NCBI GenBank assembly: GCA_002436065.1
Contig: DIXP01000092.1
Location: 62,001-126,000 of the forward strand
DNA: 64,000 nt
Source of the DNA: Chloroflexi bacterium UBA6077
GTDB lineage: Bacteria > Chloroflexota > UBA6077
Direction: 5' to 3'
Position numbers and translations under genes: made by a program. Positions 1 through 8,601 of this stretch are shown here, one piece after another (within the stretch, counting starts at the first letter, position 1; the number at the start of each line of letters is the position of its first letter). The notes under the pieces are model-generated. The model made no database searches. It worked only from the letters and a program-made list of their open reading frames with translations, and was not told where the DNA came from.

Positions 1-1007
1 ACTTCGAGTATCCTCACGTTGGGGACAGAGGCGCACAGCTGCGCGCTCATGAGGGTGGAGAGATGGCTGTAGTAGTTGTGAGGCGAGACGGCTATCTCGC
101 AGATGTCCGCCAGGGCGGCGATCCTCCTGGACTCGGAGAACCCGTTCCACGCGACGTCGACCATGGTGACATCCATCGCATGGAGGTCGAAGTACGGCTT
201 GTACTGCCTGCTCGTGTAGAGACTCTCTCCCGAGCAGATTGGGATCTCTGTCGCCTGCCGTATCTGTAGCAGTGCCTGTGGGTCGTAGATGTCGGTTTCG
301 AGCCACATGAGGTCGAAGGGCTCCAGCATTCTCGCCAGGTGAACGATCCCTTCGGTCCTGAAGTTGAAATTCAGATCCAGGCAGATGTCTATCTCATCGC
401 CCACGGCTCCTCGCAGGGTGCTGATGAGCAATTCCACCGCCTTAGCGCTCTCGCGAGTGAGATTGCCATCTTGGGTCCAGATCGTATAGGAGGGGTTCCC
501 GGGCACCACCATGTTCGCCTTCAGGGCAGTGAAGCCGCGCTGCACGACCTCAGCACCGAGTTTCGCGATATCCTCCATGGTCTGCAGCGGCGGCGTACCC
601 AACTGCTCCGAATAGAGGGCGCGATAAGTCCCGCAGTGGCTCCAGTACACCCGAACCCTGTCTCGTATGGGGCCACCGGACAGCTCATACAGGGGCACAC
701 CGAGCATCTTGGCCTTGATATCCCATAGCGCTACCTCGATTCCGGCGATGGCTTTCTGGACGACGCCCCCGAGATTGGGTCGAGTAAGACGATACATTTC
801 CCAGTACAGGGCTTCGACCGCCCTGGGATCGCGATCTATCAAGATAGGTGTAAGGTCCTTCACGCAGCCTACGACGCCGTACGGATTGACTCGGTTGTCG
901 CTGCACTCTCCGTAGCCGGTTACCCCCTCGTCGGTCTGCACCTTCACGAAGATCCAGGGCCACCAGCCGCCATCGCAGAGCATAGCCTCGACGTTGGTGA
1001 TCTTCAC
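1..1007 (-). CDS. Enolase-superfamily (mandelate racemase/muconate lactonizing type) enzyme, C-terminus cut by window edge
   Basis: Reads without a stop from a GTG at 1007 to the left edge (335 codons). The GTG is preceded by a GGAGGAG Shine-Dalgarno (1012-1018) and begins MKITNVEAMLCDGG. The N-terminal capping domain is followed by barrel signatures: FTALKANM around residue 165 (KxK-like strand), ICLDLNFNF (first metal Asp), WLETDIYDP (metal Glu), ICSGESLYTS and AVSPHNYYSHLS (catalytic His region). Enolase-superfamily members abstract a proton alpha to a carboxylate, usually dehydrating acid sugars or racemizing. It is the last visible gene of a minus-strand operon with a TRAP importer, PrpD-like protein and two SDRs, so acid-sugar dehydration is the likely role. 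Substrate cannot be assigned. Confidence 0.88.
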   Translation of the reverse strand, partial: MKITNVEAMLCDGGWWPWIFVKVQTDEGVTGYGECSDNRVNPYGVVGCVKDLTPILIDRDPRAVEALYWEMYRLTRPNLGGVVQKAIAGIEVALWDIKAKMLGVPLYELSGGPIRDRVRVYWSHCGTYRALYSEQLGTPPLQTMEDIAKLGAEVVQRGFTALKANMVVPGNPSYTIWTQDGNLTRESAKAVELLISTLRGAVGDEIDICLDLNFNFRTEGIVHLARMLEPFDLMWLETDIYDPQALLQIRQATEIPICSGESLYTSRQYKPYFDLHAMDVTMVDVAWNGFSESRRIAALADICEIAVSPHNYYSHLSTLMSAQLCASVPNVRILE

Positions 1008-1073
1008 GTCACTCCTCCAGCGGGACCGCCTTTGTCATGTCTCATTCTCTTCCTCTATCCGCCGGGCTTTGGC

Positions 1074-1850
1074 CTAGTAGTTTTCAGGGCCCAGGGTGAG
1101 CCCCCCGTCCACGGCGATGTTCTGTCCGGTGATGTAGCTCGAGTCGTCGGATACCAGAAAGAGGACTACGCTGGCCAGCTCTTTCGGCGTAGCTAGGCGG
1201 CCCAGGCGGATCCCCTTGAGGTATCCGTCAATAACCTCTTTGGGCATGCCGAACATGCGAGGCGTGCCAACCACCCCTGGGGCGATGCTGTTGACGTTTA
1301 TCCCATATTGGGCCACCTCTTTGGCCAAGCCTTTGGTGAACCCGATCACCCCCGCCTTGGCGGCCGAATAGTCGGTCACCCTGAGGCCGCCTATCATTCC
1401 AGCCGTGGAGGCGAAGCTCACTACCTTGCCGCCCCGGGCCTCGATCATGTGGTTGATCACGGCCCTGGTGCTGTTCAGCGTGCCCTTAAGGTTGAGGGTG
1501 ATCATCTCGTCCCAGCGCTCGGGCTGGGACTCGGCAAATATCTGCTGCTTGGTGTTGATCACCGGGCCGGCCGATCCCCCCGCGAGGTTGACTAGGATGT
1601 CTATCTTGCCGAAGCGCTCCATGGTGGCCTTCGCCATGCGGATGGCGTCCTCGAACTGGGTGACGTTCAGCTGTATGGCGTCAGCCTCATGGCCCAGCTC
1701 CCGGATCTCACTGGCCACCTGTTGGGCCTGCTCCAGCACCAGGTCGGCGATCATGACTTTGGCGCCCTCCATGGCTAGAAGCTTGCATGTCGCCTGGCCG
1801 ATGCCGCCGGCTCCGCCGGTGATGATCGCAACCTTGTCTTTGATTCGCAT
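1074..1850 (-). CDS. SDR-family NAD(P)-dependent oxidoreductase (first copy)
   Basis: 258 aa. Classical short-chain dehydrogenase: TGGAGGIG cofactor motif near the N-terminus, NLAGG, catalytic Ser in VVSFAST and the YSAAKAG active-site Tyr/Lys, ending IAVDGGLTLGPENY. The ATG at 1850 (MRIKDKV) is preferred over the ATG nine bases upstream because GGGAG lies nine bases before it and the neighbouring paralogue starts MRFQDKV. It probably oxidizes a hydroxy-acid or polyol intermediate in the same pathway as the enolase-type enzyme. A 234-base gap with two inverted repeats separates it from the SDR upstream. Confidence 0.9.
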   Translation of the reverse strand: MRIKDKVAIITGGAGGIGQATCKLLAMEGAKVMIADLVLEQAQQVASEIRELGHEADAIQLNVTQFEDAIRMAKATMERFGKIDILVNLAGGSAGPVINTKQQIFAESQPERWDEMITLNLKGTLNSTRAVINHMIEARGGKVVSFASTAGMIGGLRVTDYSAAKAGVIGFTKGLAKEVAQYGINVNSIAPGVVGTPRMFGMPKEVIDGYLKGIRLGRLATPKELASVVLFLVSDDSSYITGQNIAVDGGLTLGPENY

Positions 1851-1884
1851 CCTTCCCATCTCCCAGTAATAGCTGTCGATGCCT

Positions 1885-1923
1885 CAAAACCACAGACACT
1901 GTTTCTGTCAGGCGGTGGTTTTG
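1885..1923. repeat. Perfect 9-bp inverted repeat upstream of the first SDR gene
   Basis: CAAAACCAC (1885-1893) and GTGGTTTTG (1915-1923) are exact reverse complements, with a possible inner ACAGA/TCTGT pairing. It lies just upstream of the SDR start at 1850 and could be an operator or a leader hairpin. Confidence 0.6.
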
Positions 1924-1948
1924 TTGGGATGTCGGTCCTGCTCCGCCT

Positions 1949-2012
1949 CCGTATGCATTCTGGCGCACAAGGCAGGCATAACCTGCCCGCCAAGGCGCCA
2001 GAATGCATACGG
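1949..2012. repeat. Perfect 18-bp inverted repeat with nested hairpin
   Basis: CCGTATGCATTCTGGCGC at 1949-1966 is matched by its exact reverse complement at 1995-2012. The 28-base loop contains a nested GGCAGG/CCTGCC pairing (1971-1976, 1982-1987). It sits between two SDR genes of one operon, so it may be an RNA processing hairpin, attenuator or small mobile-element relic. Confidence 0.75.
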
Positions 2013-2084
2013 TTCTCGCAGAAGAGAGGGCTAGTCCTACCAGTCCGCTCGCCACGCGGATACGCCGGACACTTTGCCCTGTGG

Positions 2085-2837
2085 CTACAGCATTACCCGT
2101 CCGCCGTCGCAGCTTATGGCCTGCCCGGTCATGTACGACGACTCGTCCGACGCCAGGAACATCACCGCTGCGGCGATTTCCTCGGGTTTCCCCGGCCTTC
2201 CCAGAGTCACCTGCTTCAGGAGGTTATCGATGTGCGAGGGGTCGGCGTCGTAGGCTCTCTGGAATTCGGTGGTTGCGACGGTGCCTGGAAGCACGCAGTT
2301 GAGCCTGATGTTGTGAGGAGCCATGGCAGAGGCAAGGGACCTGCTCATGGCGATCACCCCTGCCTTCGCCGCTGAGTAGGCTACCGCCAGCGGGACAGCT
2401 TGCCTCCCCGAACCCGACGAGATGCTCACCACAGTGCCCCGCCGCTGCTCCACCATGTGGGGAAGCACTGCCCGGCAGAAGCGCAGCGGGACGAGGAGGT
2501 TGAGGTTGATGCTGTGCTGCCACACCGATTCGTCGCTTTCCAGGAAGGGTATGACCTCGGTGGACCCAATGTTGTTAACGAGAATGTCTATTCGGCCGGC
2601 GCCTGTGGCGATCTTATCGACGGTGCTCTTCACCTGCTCCGGATCGAGGGCATCAACCCGCATCGCTATGGCACTGCCGCCCTGGGAGCGGATCATCTCG
2701 GCCGCGTCCCGGCCCTCTTTCTCCAGTCTGTCCAGTATGTAGACCGCCGCTCCTTCCCGTCCGAAACTTCGGGCTATGGCCTGCCCGATGCCGGAAGCCG
2801 CACCAGTGACGATGACTACTTTGTCTTGGAACCTCAT
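2085..2837 (-). CDS. SDR-family NAD(P)-dependent oxidoreductase (second copy)
   Basis: 250 aa, starting MRFQDKVVIVTGAASGIG. The TGAASGIG Rossmann motif, VNNIGS, VVSISSGSG and catalytic YSAAKAG are all present, with the usual C-terminal ISCDGG motif. The open frame continues upstream into the prpD-like gene, but the start at 2837 fits the family length, follows an AAAGGGG ribosome-binding site and leaves a normal 23-base gap. It is a paralogue of the SDR at 1074-1850; two SDRs in one catabolic operon often act on successive intermediates. Confidence 0.9.
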   Translation of the reverse strand: MRFQDKVVIVTGAASGIGQAIARSFGREGAAVYILDRLEKEGRDAAEMIRSQGGSAIAMRVDALDPEQVKSTVDKIATGAGRIDILVNNIGSTEVIPFLESDESVWQHSINLNLLVPLRFCRAVLPHMVEQRRGTVVSISSGSGRQAVPLAVAYSAAKAGVIAMSRSLASAMAPHNIRLNCVLPGTVATTEFQRAYDADPSHIDNLLKQVTLGRPGKPEEIAAAVMFLASDESSYMTGQAISCDGGRVML

Positions 2838-2860
2838 GTTCTGTTTCGAAGCCCCTTTCT

Positions 2861-4216
2861 CTACTTCGCCAGCTTGTCGGGGAAGCTGAAGATGTTTACC
2901 AATTCGGAGACATCCTTCACGTCGTCCAGGGCCTGAACCATCTTCGCGGCCCTGCCCGCCTGCTCGTGGGAGAGGACGCCTGCGTAGTCCACGCACCCCA
3001 TGAACTTGTCCATCACGTCCTGGTCGGTTAGGGGATGGCCCGCATCTCCCCTGGCGAAGACGCAGTCCTTCCTGATGCTGCTGCCGTCCTTCGTGTGCAC
3101 AGTGATTGGGCTGGGCTGCGGGAAGTAGCCGTGCTCCCACTCCGGGTGGAGGACCATCTTCACCTTGCGGCGGAACGCCTTGAACTCGGGATCGTTGGCC
3201 TTCTCATCGGTGAAGGTGCCCAGGAACACCTTGGGTTCGAGGAAGCATCCGGCCATCGCGTGCTCGATGCTGAAGCGCGTTTGCGCGCCGGTCAAGGGAT
3301 CTGGGAACTTCATATACATCGAGAAGGTGTGATTGACCTCGACCACGACGCTCTCCACCTCCTCGGCGGAAAGCTTGTTCTCCTTAATCAGGTCCAGCAT
3401 TCCATCGATGTTGCGCTGCATAATGCCGCAGCAGGGGTACTTTCTGATCCCGACTTGGGCTACCCGAGAACCGACGGGGGCTTCGAAGTTGGGGAGGCTG
3501 GCGATCAGATCGCACATACCGCCGGGGCCCTCAAGGATGGTGGTGTTTCCGCTGAGGCCGGCCCTGGCCAAGCTTCCGGCGCAGATCCCATTCCTGGCAG
3601 CACAACCGGCTTCGAAGGTGTGGGCGCCAGTGCCTGACTGTCGAACGATGCCTGTACCCTGGGAAGCGCCGATGCTGAGGGCATTGGCAGTCTGCTCGAG
3701 GTTCAACCCCAGCAGCTTCGCGGCAGTCGCGGCCACGCCTACGGACCCGAAGACTGCGGAGAGCATCCATCCCTTGCTTGCTGCGTCGGCGCAAGCCGTT
3801 CCCAGGCTACTGGCGACCTCATAGCCGACGACGAACCCCTCGATCACTCGCTGGCCGGGTAGCTTAAGCTGCTCTCCGAGGGCAAAAGCCGGTGCGAAAA
3901 TCGCCAGCGAGTACAGCCCATCCGGAAAACTGACGTCTTCCAGCTCGGTAGCATGCGCGAGGGTGGCGTTGACGAGAGCCGCTTGCTCGGCCGAAGTGCG
4001 GAATCCACCGCCGCTGACTCCTGCGGCCGGGGCGGCTCCTTGGGCTTTCGCGTACTTCGTCACGATCTGCCCGTTGGGCAATACTGACCCTGCCAGGGTC
4101 ATGCCCAGGTAGCCCATCGCCAGGTTATTGATGTGGCTCACCAGCTCCGGCGGGAGCTGACTGTACTGCAGATCGCACACGAATTCGGCGATCTCTTGGG
4201 TGGTCTTTGCACCCAC
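2861..4216 (-). CDS. MmgE/PrpD family protein
   Basis: 451 aa from a GTG at 4216 (VGAKTTQEIAEFVCDLQY), chosen because AAAGGAG sits seven bases upstream and the upstream extension looks non-coding. The family fold is clear: GTTLAG-like N-terminal helical region, the HATELEDVSFPDGLYS segment, a Gly/Ala-rich central SIGASQGTGIVRQSGTGAHTFEAG stretch, and the C-terminal NPVAL-like domain. Family members include 2-methylcitrate dehydratase (PrpD), cis-aconitate decarboxylase and iminodisuccinate epimerase, so the family alone does not fix the reaction. Next to an SBP/TRAP system and dehydrogenases it probably dehydrates or epimerizes a hydroxy acid. Confidence 0.88.
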   Translation of the reverse strand: MGAKTTQEIAEFVCDLQYSQLPPELVSHINNLAMGYLGMTLAGSVLPNGQIVTKYAKAQGAAPAAGVSGGGFRTSAEQAALVNATLAHATELEDVSFPDGLYSLAIFAPAFALGEQLKLPGQRVIEGFVVGYEVASSLGTACADAASKGWMLSAVFGSVGVAATAAKLLGLNLEQTANALSIGASQGTGIVRQSGTGAHTFEAGCAARNGICAGSLARAGLSGNTTILEGPGGMCDLIASLPNFEAPVGSRVAQVGIRKYPCCGIMQRNIDGMLDLIKENKLSAEEVESVVVEVNHTFSMYMKFPDPLTGAQTRFSIEHAMAGCFLEPKVFLGTFTDEKANDPEFKAFRRKVKMVLHPEWEHGYFPQPSPITVHTKDGSSIRKDCVFARGDAGHPLTDQDVMDKFMGCVDYAGVLSHEQAGRAAKMVQALDDVKDVSELVNIFSFPDKLAK

Positions 4217-4261
4217 GATAGTGCTCCTTTCTTGACAACGATGATGACTGCCTGTGATGTG

Positions 4262-4300
4262 CGTGGCGAACAGGGTCTTCGACGAAGGCTGTTCGCCACG
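4262..4300 (-). promoter_or_regulatory. Intercistronic hairpin directly 3' of dctP
   Basis: CGTGGCGAACAG (4262-4273) pairs exactly with CTGTTCGCCACG (4289-4300), with a further CTTCG/CGAAG pairing inside. On the minus strand this forms a stable stem after the binding-protein stop codon and before the prpD-like gene. Such hairpins commonly protect or partially terminate the transcript so that the binding protein is made in excess. Confidence 0.75.
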
Positions 4301-4325
4301 AAGGGTCGCCCCTCTGGCAGGACAC

Positions 4326-5537
4326 CTACTGGCCCTTGGCTTCCTTGACGGCATCGCTGAACAAATTGGCGGCCCCAGGATATGGAGTCCACTTCTTGCC
4401 CTCCGGAAGCAACGCCGTCAGCTTGTCGAACCAGTCCCGAGCGGGAGCTCCCGCCTTCTCTCGCTCGTCCAGCCATGCTGGGTAGAGGGTCTTCTCCGGG
4501 TTCACGGTTTGGCGCCACCGGGCCTTCTCCGCATCGGTGAGGGAGTAGACCTCGATGTTCTTCTTCGCCGCATTGACCAGGGCCTTCTTGGCACGGTCAT
4601 AGATGGTGCTCGACTGCCTCTTCAGGGTATCCAGCTGGAGATCATTGACGATCTTCTTGATGTCATCGGGAAGGCCCTTGTAGGTGTCGAGATTCATCAC
4701 GGTGGCACAGGTTGCGTGGTCTCCAAATCCAGGATCGGCTGCCCAGGAGATGATCTCGTAGTACTTGAAGTCGTCGATGCACCAGGCCGGCTGTCCGGTG
4801 AAGCCGTCGATGGTCTTCCTCTCCAGGGACGTGTAGATGTCTGCTGAACTCATGGCCACAGGAACAGCACCCAGGCTGTTCAAGACGTCGCTCAGCATTC
4901 CGAAGGAGCGAATCTTCCGACCCTTGAGGTCCTCCAGGGTCTTTACGGGCTTGCCAACGCCTCCGAGGATGGTCTCGTCGCCGGGGTCGAAGATCACGGG
5001 GTAGAGGTTGTTCTTGGTGAATTCCTCATGCAGGGGGGCGTAGTTGTCCTGCCACAGCTTGTAGATGGCGTATTCCTTCGGGCCGGCGTCGTAGAACTTG
5101 TAGATCGCGTCAGCCATCGACATGAGGGGCCAGTTCGCCGGATTGTAGGACGGGCAAACATAGCCCACAGTTGCCATCCCCGTGCCGATGCCGGAGGTCA
5201 TCTGGTCGGCCTTGAGGAGGCTGCCACCCCATAGCCACTTGTCAACCTTGGCCCGGCCGCCGCTCCGCTTCTCCAGCTCTGCACCCCAGTACTTGTGGTT
5301 CTCGTGGAAGAACATGGACTCGGCAGTGTAGGTCGCATAGGTAAGCGAGACCGTGCTCTTGGCGTCGGCGGGCACCGTCTGGCCTGTTCCCTGAGTTGCG
5401 CCTGCCGCTGGCTTTGGCGCCGGGGCCGTGGTGTTTGCCGCCGGTGCTGACGACTCCGCGCATGCGGCCAGCACCGATGCCAACAACAGCATGGATGCCC
5501 ACAGTGAGACAACCTTTAGCGACTTCCCCTTTCGCAC
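4326..5537 (-). CDS. dctP: TRAP transporter substrate-binding lipoprotein (DctP)
   Basis: 403 aa. The GTG at 5537 (VRKGKSLKVVSLWASMLLL) follows AAAGGAG by six bases and gives a clean signal peptide with lipobox LAAC, then an Ala/Pro linker. Mature DctP fold: SLTYATY first strand, the long helix region, GRKIRSFG and the DGFTGQPAW ligand-contact segment. Family members bind carboxylates through a conserved Arg; the R of KIRSFG is the natural candidate. It would be membrane-anchored outside the cell and feed the DctQM permease encoded just upstream in the operon. Confidence 0.92.
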   Translation of the reverse strand: MRKGKSLKVVSLWASMLLLASVLAACAESSAPAANTTAPAPKPAAGATQGTGQTVPADAKSTVSLTYATYTAESMFFHENHKYWGAELEKRSGGRAKVDKWLWGGSLLKADQMTSGIGTGMATVGYVCPSYNPANWPLMSMADAIYKFYDAGPKEYAIYKLWQDNYAPLHEEFTKNNLYPVIFDPGDETILGGVGKPVKTLEDLKGRKIRSFGMLSDVLNSLGAVPVAMSSADIYTSLERKTIDGFTGQPAWCIDDFKYYEIISWAADPGFGDHATCATVMNLDTYKGLPDDIKKIVNDLQLDTLKRQSSTIYDRAKKALVNAAKKNIEVYSLTDAEKARWRQTVNPEKTLYPAWLDEREKAGAPARDWFDKLTALLPEGKKWTPYPGAANLFSDAVKEAKGQ

Positions 5538-5646
5538 CTCAGTCTCCTTTCCGCTGTGTTTCGGATCTACGGTCACCTGATGGCCACGCTTCCTTAACCA
5601 GTCCTCACATCGCTGGCAGCCCTCCTCGATTCCGGAGCTAACGCCG

Positions 5647-6957
5647 CTATACGGGTCTTCCCATCAACCCCGGCAGCCACGTCGCCAACTGGGGGAAAAT
5701 CACCAGGACGACGACAGCCACAAGCTCCAAGGCTATGAACATCATGGCGCCCTTGAACACCGCCTGCAGCGGTATGTCCGGAAACAGACCGGCGATAACG
5801 TAGCAGTTGAAGCCCACGGGCGGGGTGAGCAGCGCCACTTCCCATACCGCCGTGATCATCACCCCGAACCAGATTGGGTCGAAACCGAGCCCCGTGATGA
5901 TGGGGAAGACCAGGGGCAGGGTGATTAGCGCCATGGACATGGGCTCGAGGAACATACCAAGGGGGATATACATGAGGACGATTAGTGCGAGGATGCCGTA
6001 GGCGGACCACCCGGAAGACAGGATGGCCTTGACCAGCACGTCGGCCATTCCGGATAGGGCTGCAAAGGAGCTGAAGACGTTGGCGCCAATGATGATAAAG
6101 AAGACCATGCAGGTGGTGCCGGCCGCGTCCCTCAGGCCGCTGAGGAGCTTCGGGGTGGAGTGGCGACCGTGCTTCATGACGAGCAGCACGGTCGCAAGCA
6201 TACAGCCCGCCGCTGCGGCCTCGGAAGGGGTGAAGACCCCCGCGAAGATGCCACCGATGACCACCACGAAGATCAGGATCATCCCCCACATTCTGGCCAG
6301 AGACATCCACTTATCCCGCCAGGCGTACCGCTCCTTGCTCCCTCGTGGGACTGCCGTGGGGCGGAGCATTGCGACAGCGGCGATACCCATCGAGAATATG
6401 ATTGCGGTCACCAACCCCGGGATGATGCCGGCGATGAGCAGCTTGCCTATGGAGGTGTTGGTGGCTATTCCGTAGACGACGAGGGAGATGCTGGGGGGTA
6501 TCATAATGCCCAGGATTCCGCCGGCAGCGGATATGCCCGTTGCCATTGACGCCGAGTAGCCGTAGCGGCGCATCTCCGGAACGGCGATCTTGCCGACCGT
6601 CGCGGACGTCGCGGCGCTCGATCCGGTCGTGGCGGCGAAAGCGGCGGCGGTAGCAATGGTTGTTATGCCTAGGCCGCCTGGTAGCCTCCCGAGCCACTTG
6701 TGTGCCACGTCGAAGGCGTTGCTTGCCAGACCCGATTCGAATACGAGGGAGCCGGTTAGGATGAAGAGCGGCAAGACGGTAAGGGACTCCTGGGCTACAG
6801 AGGTATAGGGTATGATCACCATCGAGGAGGTGGCCACCTGGAGCCCCAGGGTGTACCACAACCCGAAGAACCCCACTATCAGCAGGGCGAAGCCAACGGG
6901 GATTCCGGTCAACACGATCCCGACAACCGCGACGATAGCTACTAGCGCTGACAGCAT
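5647..6957 (-). CDS. dctM: TRAP transporter large permease (DctM)
   Basis: 436 aa, about 12 hydrophobic segments. It has signature motifs of the DctM family: the FSGSSAAT-like stretch AATTGSSAATSATVG, GYSASMATGISAAGGILGIMIPPS, and the C-terminal WFGVMITAVWEVALLTPPVGFN. It is the Na+-coupled transport subunit. GGGAG lies six bases before the ATG. It sits between dctQ and dctP in the same direction with gaps of 41 and 109 bases. Confidence 0.96.
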   Translation of the reverse strand: MLSALVAIVAVVGIVLTGIPVGFALLIVGFFGLWYTLGLQVATSSMVIIPYTSVAQESLTVLPLFILTGSLVFESGLASNAFDVAHKWLGRLPGGLGITTIATAAAFAATTGSSAATSATVGKIAVPEMRRYGYSASMATGISAAGGILGIMIPPSISLVVYGIATNTSIGKLLIAGIIPGLVTAIIFSMGIAAVAMLRPTAVPRGSKERYAWRDKWMSLARMWGMILIFVVVIGGIFAGVFTPSEAAAAGCMLATVLLVMKHGRHSTPKLLSGLRDAAGTTCMVFFIIIGANVFSSFAALSGMADVLVKAILSSGWSAYGILALIVLMYIPLGMFLEPMSMALITLPLVFPIITGLGFDPIWFGVMITAVWEVALLTPPVGFNCYVIAGLFPDIPLQAVFKGAMMFIALELVAVVVLVIFPQLATWLPGLMGRPV

Positions 6958-6998
6958 GTCACTCTCCCATCGCCTATTTGGAAGGTACAGATCGCGAG

Positions 6999-7568
6999 TC
7001 AGTAGACCAATGGGGGTAGGGTACCCTTCTCGCCGGACTCGACTGGAGAGCCGGCAGGGCTATCACTGGACGGATGGAGCATCCTTTTGACATTGTTCCC
7101 TATGTCGGCCGCGATCTGAGCCGCGAACATGAAGAGGCCGAAGGTGAGGGCGAACTTGAAGGGCCATACAGGGTACTTCATGTCCCCCTGTCGGTATTCG
7201 CCGATCTGAAAAGCCTTGATCGCGTCCTGGAGGTTTAGATAGGTGACGAAGAGAAGAAAGAGCAGTGCGATGAAGAGGACGCAGGCGTCTAAAAGATGCC
7301 TGCGTCTGGGCGAAAGATAGTTAGTGAGTAGCGTCACGTTGACGTGCCGTTTCTCACTCTGGGCATAAGCGAGGCTGAGGAAAACGCAGAGCACCATCAC
7401 CATTTCGTTGAGCTCAAAGGTGCCGCTTATCCTCACCCCCATCCAGCGGCCTACGACGGGGAGCACGTAGGCGAAGACCATCACGATTACCGTTAGGCTG
7501 GCGATGGTGTACACCCCTCGGCTGAACGCCGCCAGAGACCGAGTCAGTCCCGATAGTGAGCCGCGCAT
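6999..7568 (-). CDS. dctQ: TRAP transporter small permease (DctQ)
   Basis: 189 aa with four predicted membrane helices and the family ending in a charged tail. GGGAGG is six bases before the ATG. It starts 21 bases after the IclR gene stop, so regulator and transporter are probably co-transcribed. DctQ subunits stabilize DctM and are needed for binding-protein docking. Motif content is weak, as is normal for this family; the assignment rests on topology and the neighbouring dctM. Confidence 0.9.
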   Translation of the reverse strand: MRGSLSGLTRSLAAFSRGVYTIASLTVIVMVFAYVLPVVGRWMGVRISGTFELNEMVMVLCVFLSLAYAQSEKRHVNVTLLTNYLSPRRRHLLDACVLFIALLFLLFVTYLNLQDAIKAFQIGEYRQGDMKYPVWPFKFALTFGLFMFAAQIAADIGNNVKRMLHPSSDSPAGSPVESGEKGTLPPLVY

Positions 7569-7589
7569 GCGCCACCTCCCGACAAGAGA

Positions 7590-8402
7590 CTAAACACCAT
7601 GACCCAACCGCTGAGATATCCTGTTGGCTGCCATGACGACCATGGGGGCGAGTTCCTCCATCCGCTCCTGGCTGAGCGCATTGGCCGAGTCGCTGATCCC
7701 AATAGCGGCTGCGACGCGACCTCGATAATCGAAGACGGGCGCAGCAACCTCGCGCGCCCCCTCCGTGGCCTCGTGGTCGATCAGGGCGTATCCGCGCATT
7801 CGAGTCTCCTGCAAGGTTGCCCTGAGATCGACCTCGGAGCGGATGTCGTCGAGAGTGGGGGCTGATAGCACTCGGGCCGCCGCATCCCCGATGGCTTCTT
7901 CCGGGAGGTGGGCGAGGATGGCCCTGCCGGAAGCGGTGCAGTGAGCGGGGCTGCGCATCCCCACGTTGGTGACGGTGCGGGTCCATTCGCCCTTGTCCAC
8001 CTTGTCCAGGTAGACCACCTCTCCCCTGTCCCACACAGCCAGGTGCACCGAGTGGCCCGAAGCCGAGGCCAACTCCCGAAGCTCGGAGGAGGCCACCCCC
8101 CTGATTTCGGCGTTGTTCAGGAACTGGGCTGCGATGTTCAGCACCGAATAGCCGAGTGAATAGCGGCCGCTATCAGCATCCTGGCGCACGAAGCCCTGCT
8201 GTCTCAGCGTGTCCAGGATGCGATATGCGGTGCTCTTGTGGAGCCCCACGTCCCTGGCTAGATCAGTGACTGTTGCCCCTCGAGATAACCGTGGGTCAGC
8301 CATGTGCTGCAGGATGTTGAAGCCACGCTCCAGCGACTGGACACTCTCTCGCTGGACGGATCGAACCGTAGCACTGCCAGGATTTACCGCTCGTACCTCC
8401 AT
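7590..8402 (-). CDS. IclR-family transcriptional regulator
   Basis: 270 aa. An N-terminal winged helix (RGATVTDLARDVGLHKSTAYRILDTLRQQGFVRQD in segments, residues about 40-80) is followed by the IclR effector domain with NVGMRSPAHCTASGRAILAHLP and VAAPVFDYRGRVAAAIGIS. It heads the TRAP/SDR operon and faces a close paralogue at 8602. GAGG precedes the ATG. It likely senses the imported acid or a product and controls the divergent promoter region, where four similar operator-like sites occur. Confidence 0.94.
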   Translation of the reverse strand: MEVRAVNPGSATVRSVQRESVQSLERGFNILQHMADPRLSRGATVTDLARDVGLHKSTAYRILDTLRQQGFVRQDADSGRYSLGYSVLNIAAQFLNNAEIRGVASSELRELASASGHSVHLAVWDRGEVVYLDKVDKGEWTRTVTNVGMRSPAHCTASGRAILAHLPEEAIGDAAARVLSAPTLDDIRSEVDLRATLQETRMRGYALIDHEATEGAREVAAPVFDYRGRVAAAIGISDSANALSQERMEELAPMVVMAANRISQRLGHGV

Positions 8403-8422
8403 GCCTCACCTCGGTAATATCA

Positions 8423-8581
8423 GTTCCGTATTACGATGTAGCGTCTCGCTATATGAAACCAGCATCGATTAAAAGGAACTGCGTGTTGACAAATGATGGT
8501 TGATGTGGTTCAATCTACAACAGAGTTCCTAGTCTGTCAATATAGTTTCGCTATTATGGAAATCGTCTCGCATAATGAAAC
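8423..8581. promoter_or_regulatory. Divergent promoter with four IclR-operator-like sites
   Basis: Three clear related sites: GTCTCGCTATATGAAAC (8443-8459), GTTTCGCTATTATGGAAAT (8545-8563) and GTCTCGCATAATGAAAC (8565-8581). A weaker one, GTTCCGTATTACGA, starts near 8423. The second contains the near-palindrome TTTCnnTAnTAnnGAAA. The last two are about 20 bp apart, two helical turns. A forward promoter candidate is TTGACA (8486-8491), 17 bases, TTCAAT (8509-8514). The sites are my reading; binding is inferred. Confidence 0.6.
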
Positions 8582-8601
8582 AACTCGACGCGAGGTGCCC
8601 T

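Noticed and set aside
2838..3140. N-terminal extension of the second SDR
   Set aside because: It overlaps the PrpD-like coding region in another frame; the SDR fold starts at 2837 with a ribosome-binding site and normal length.
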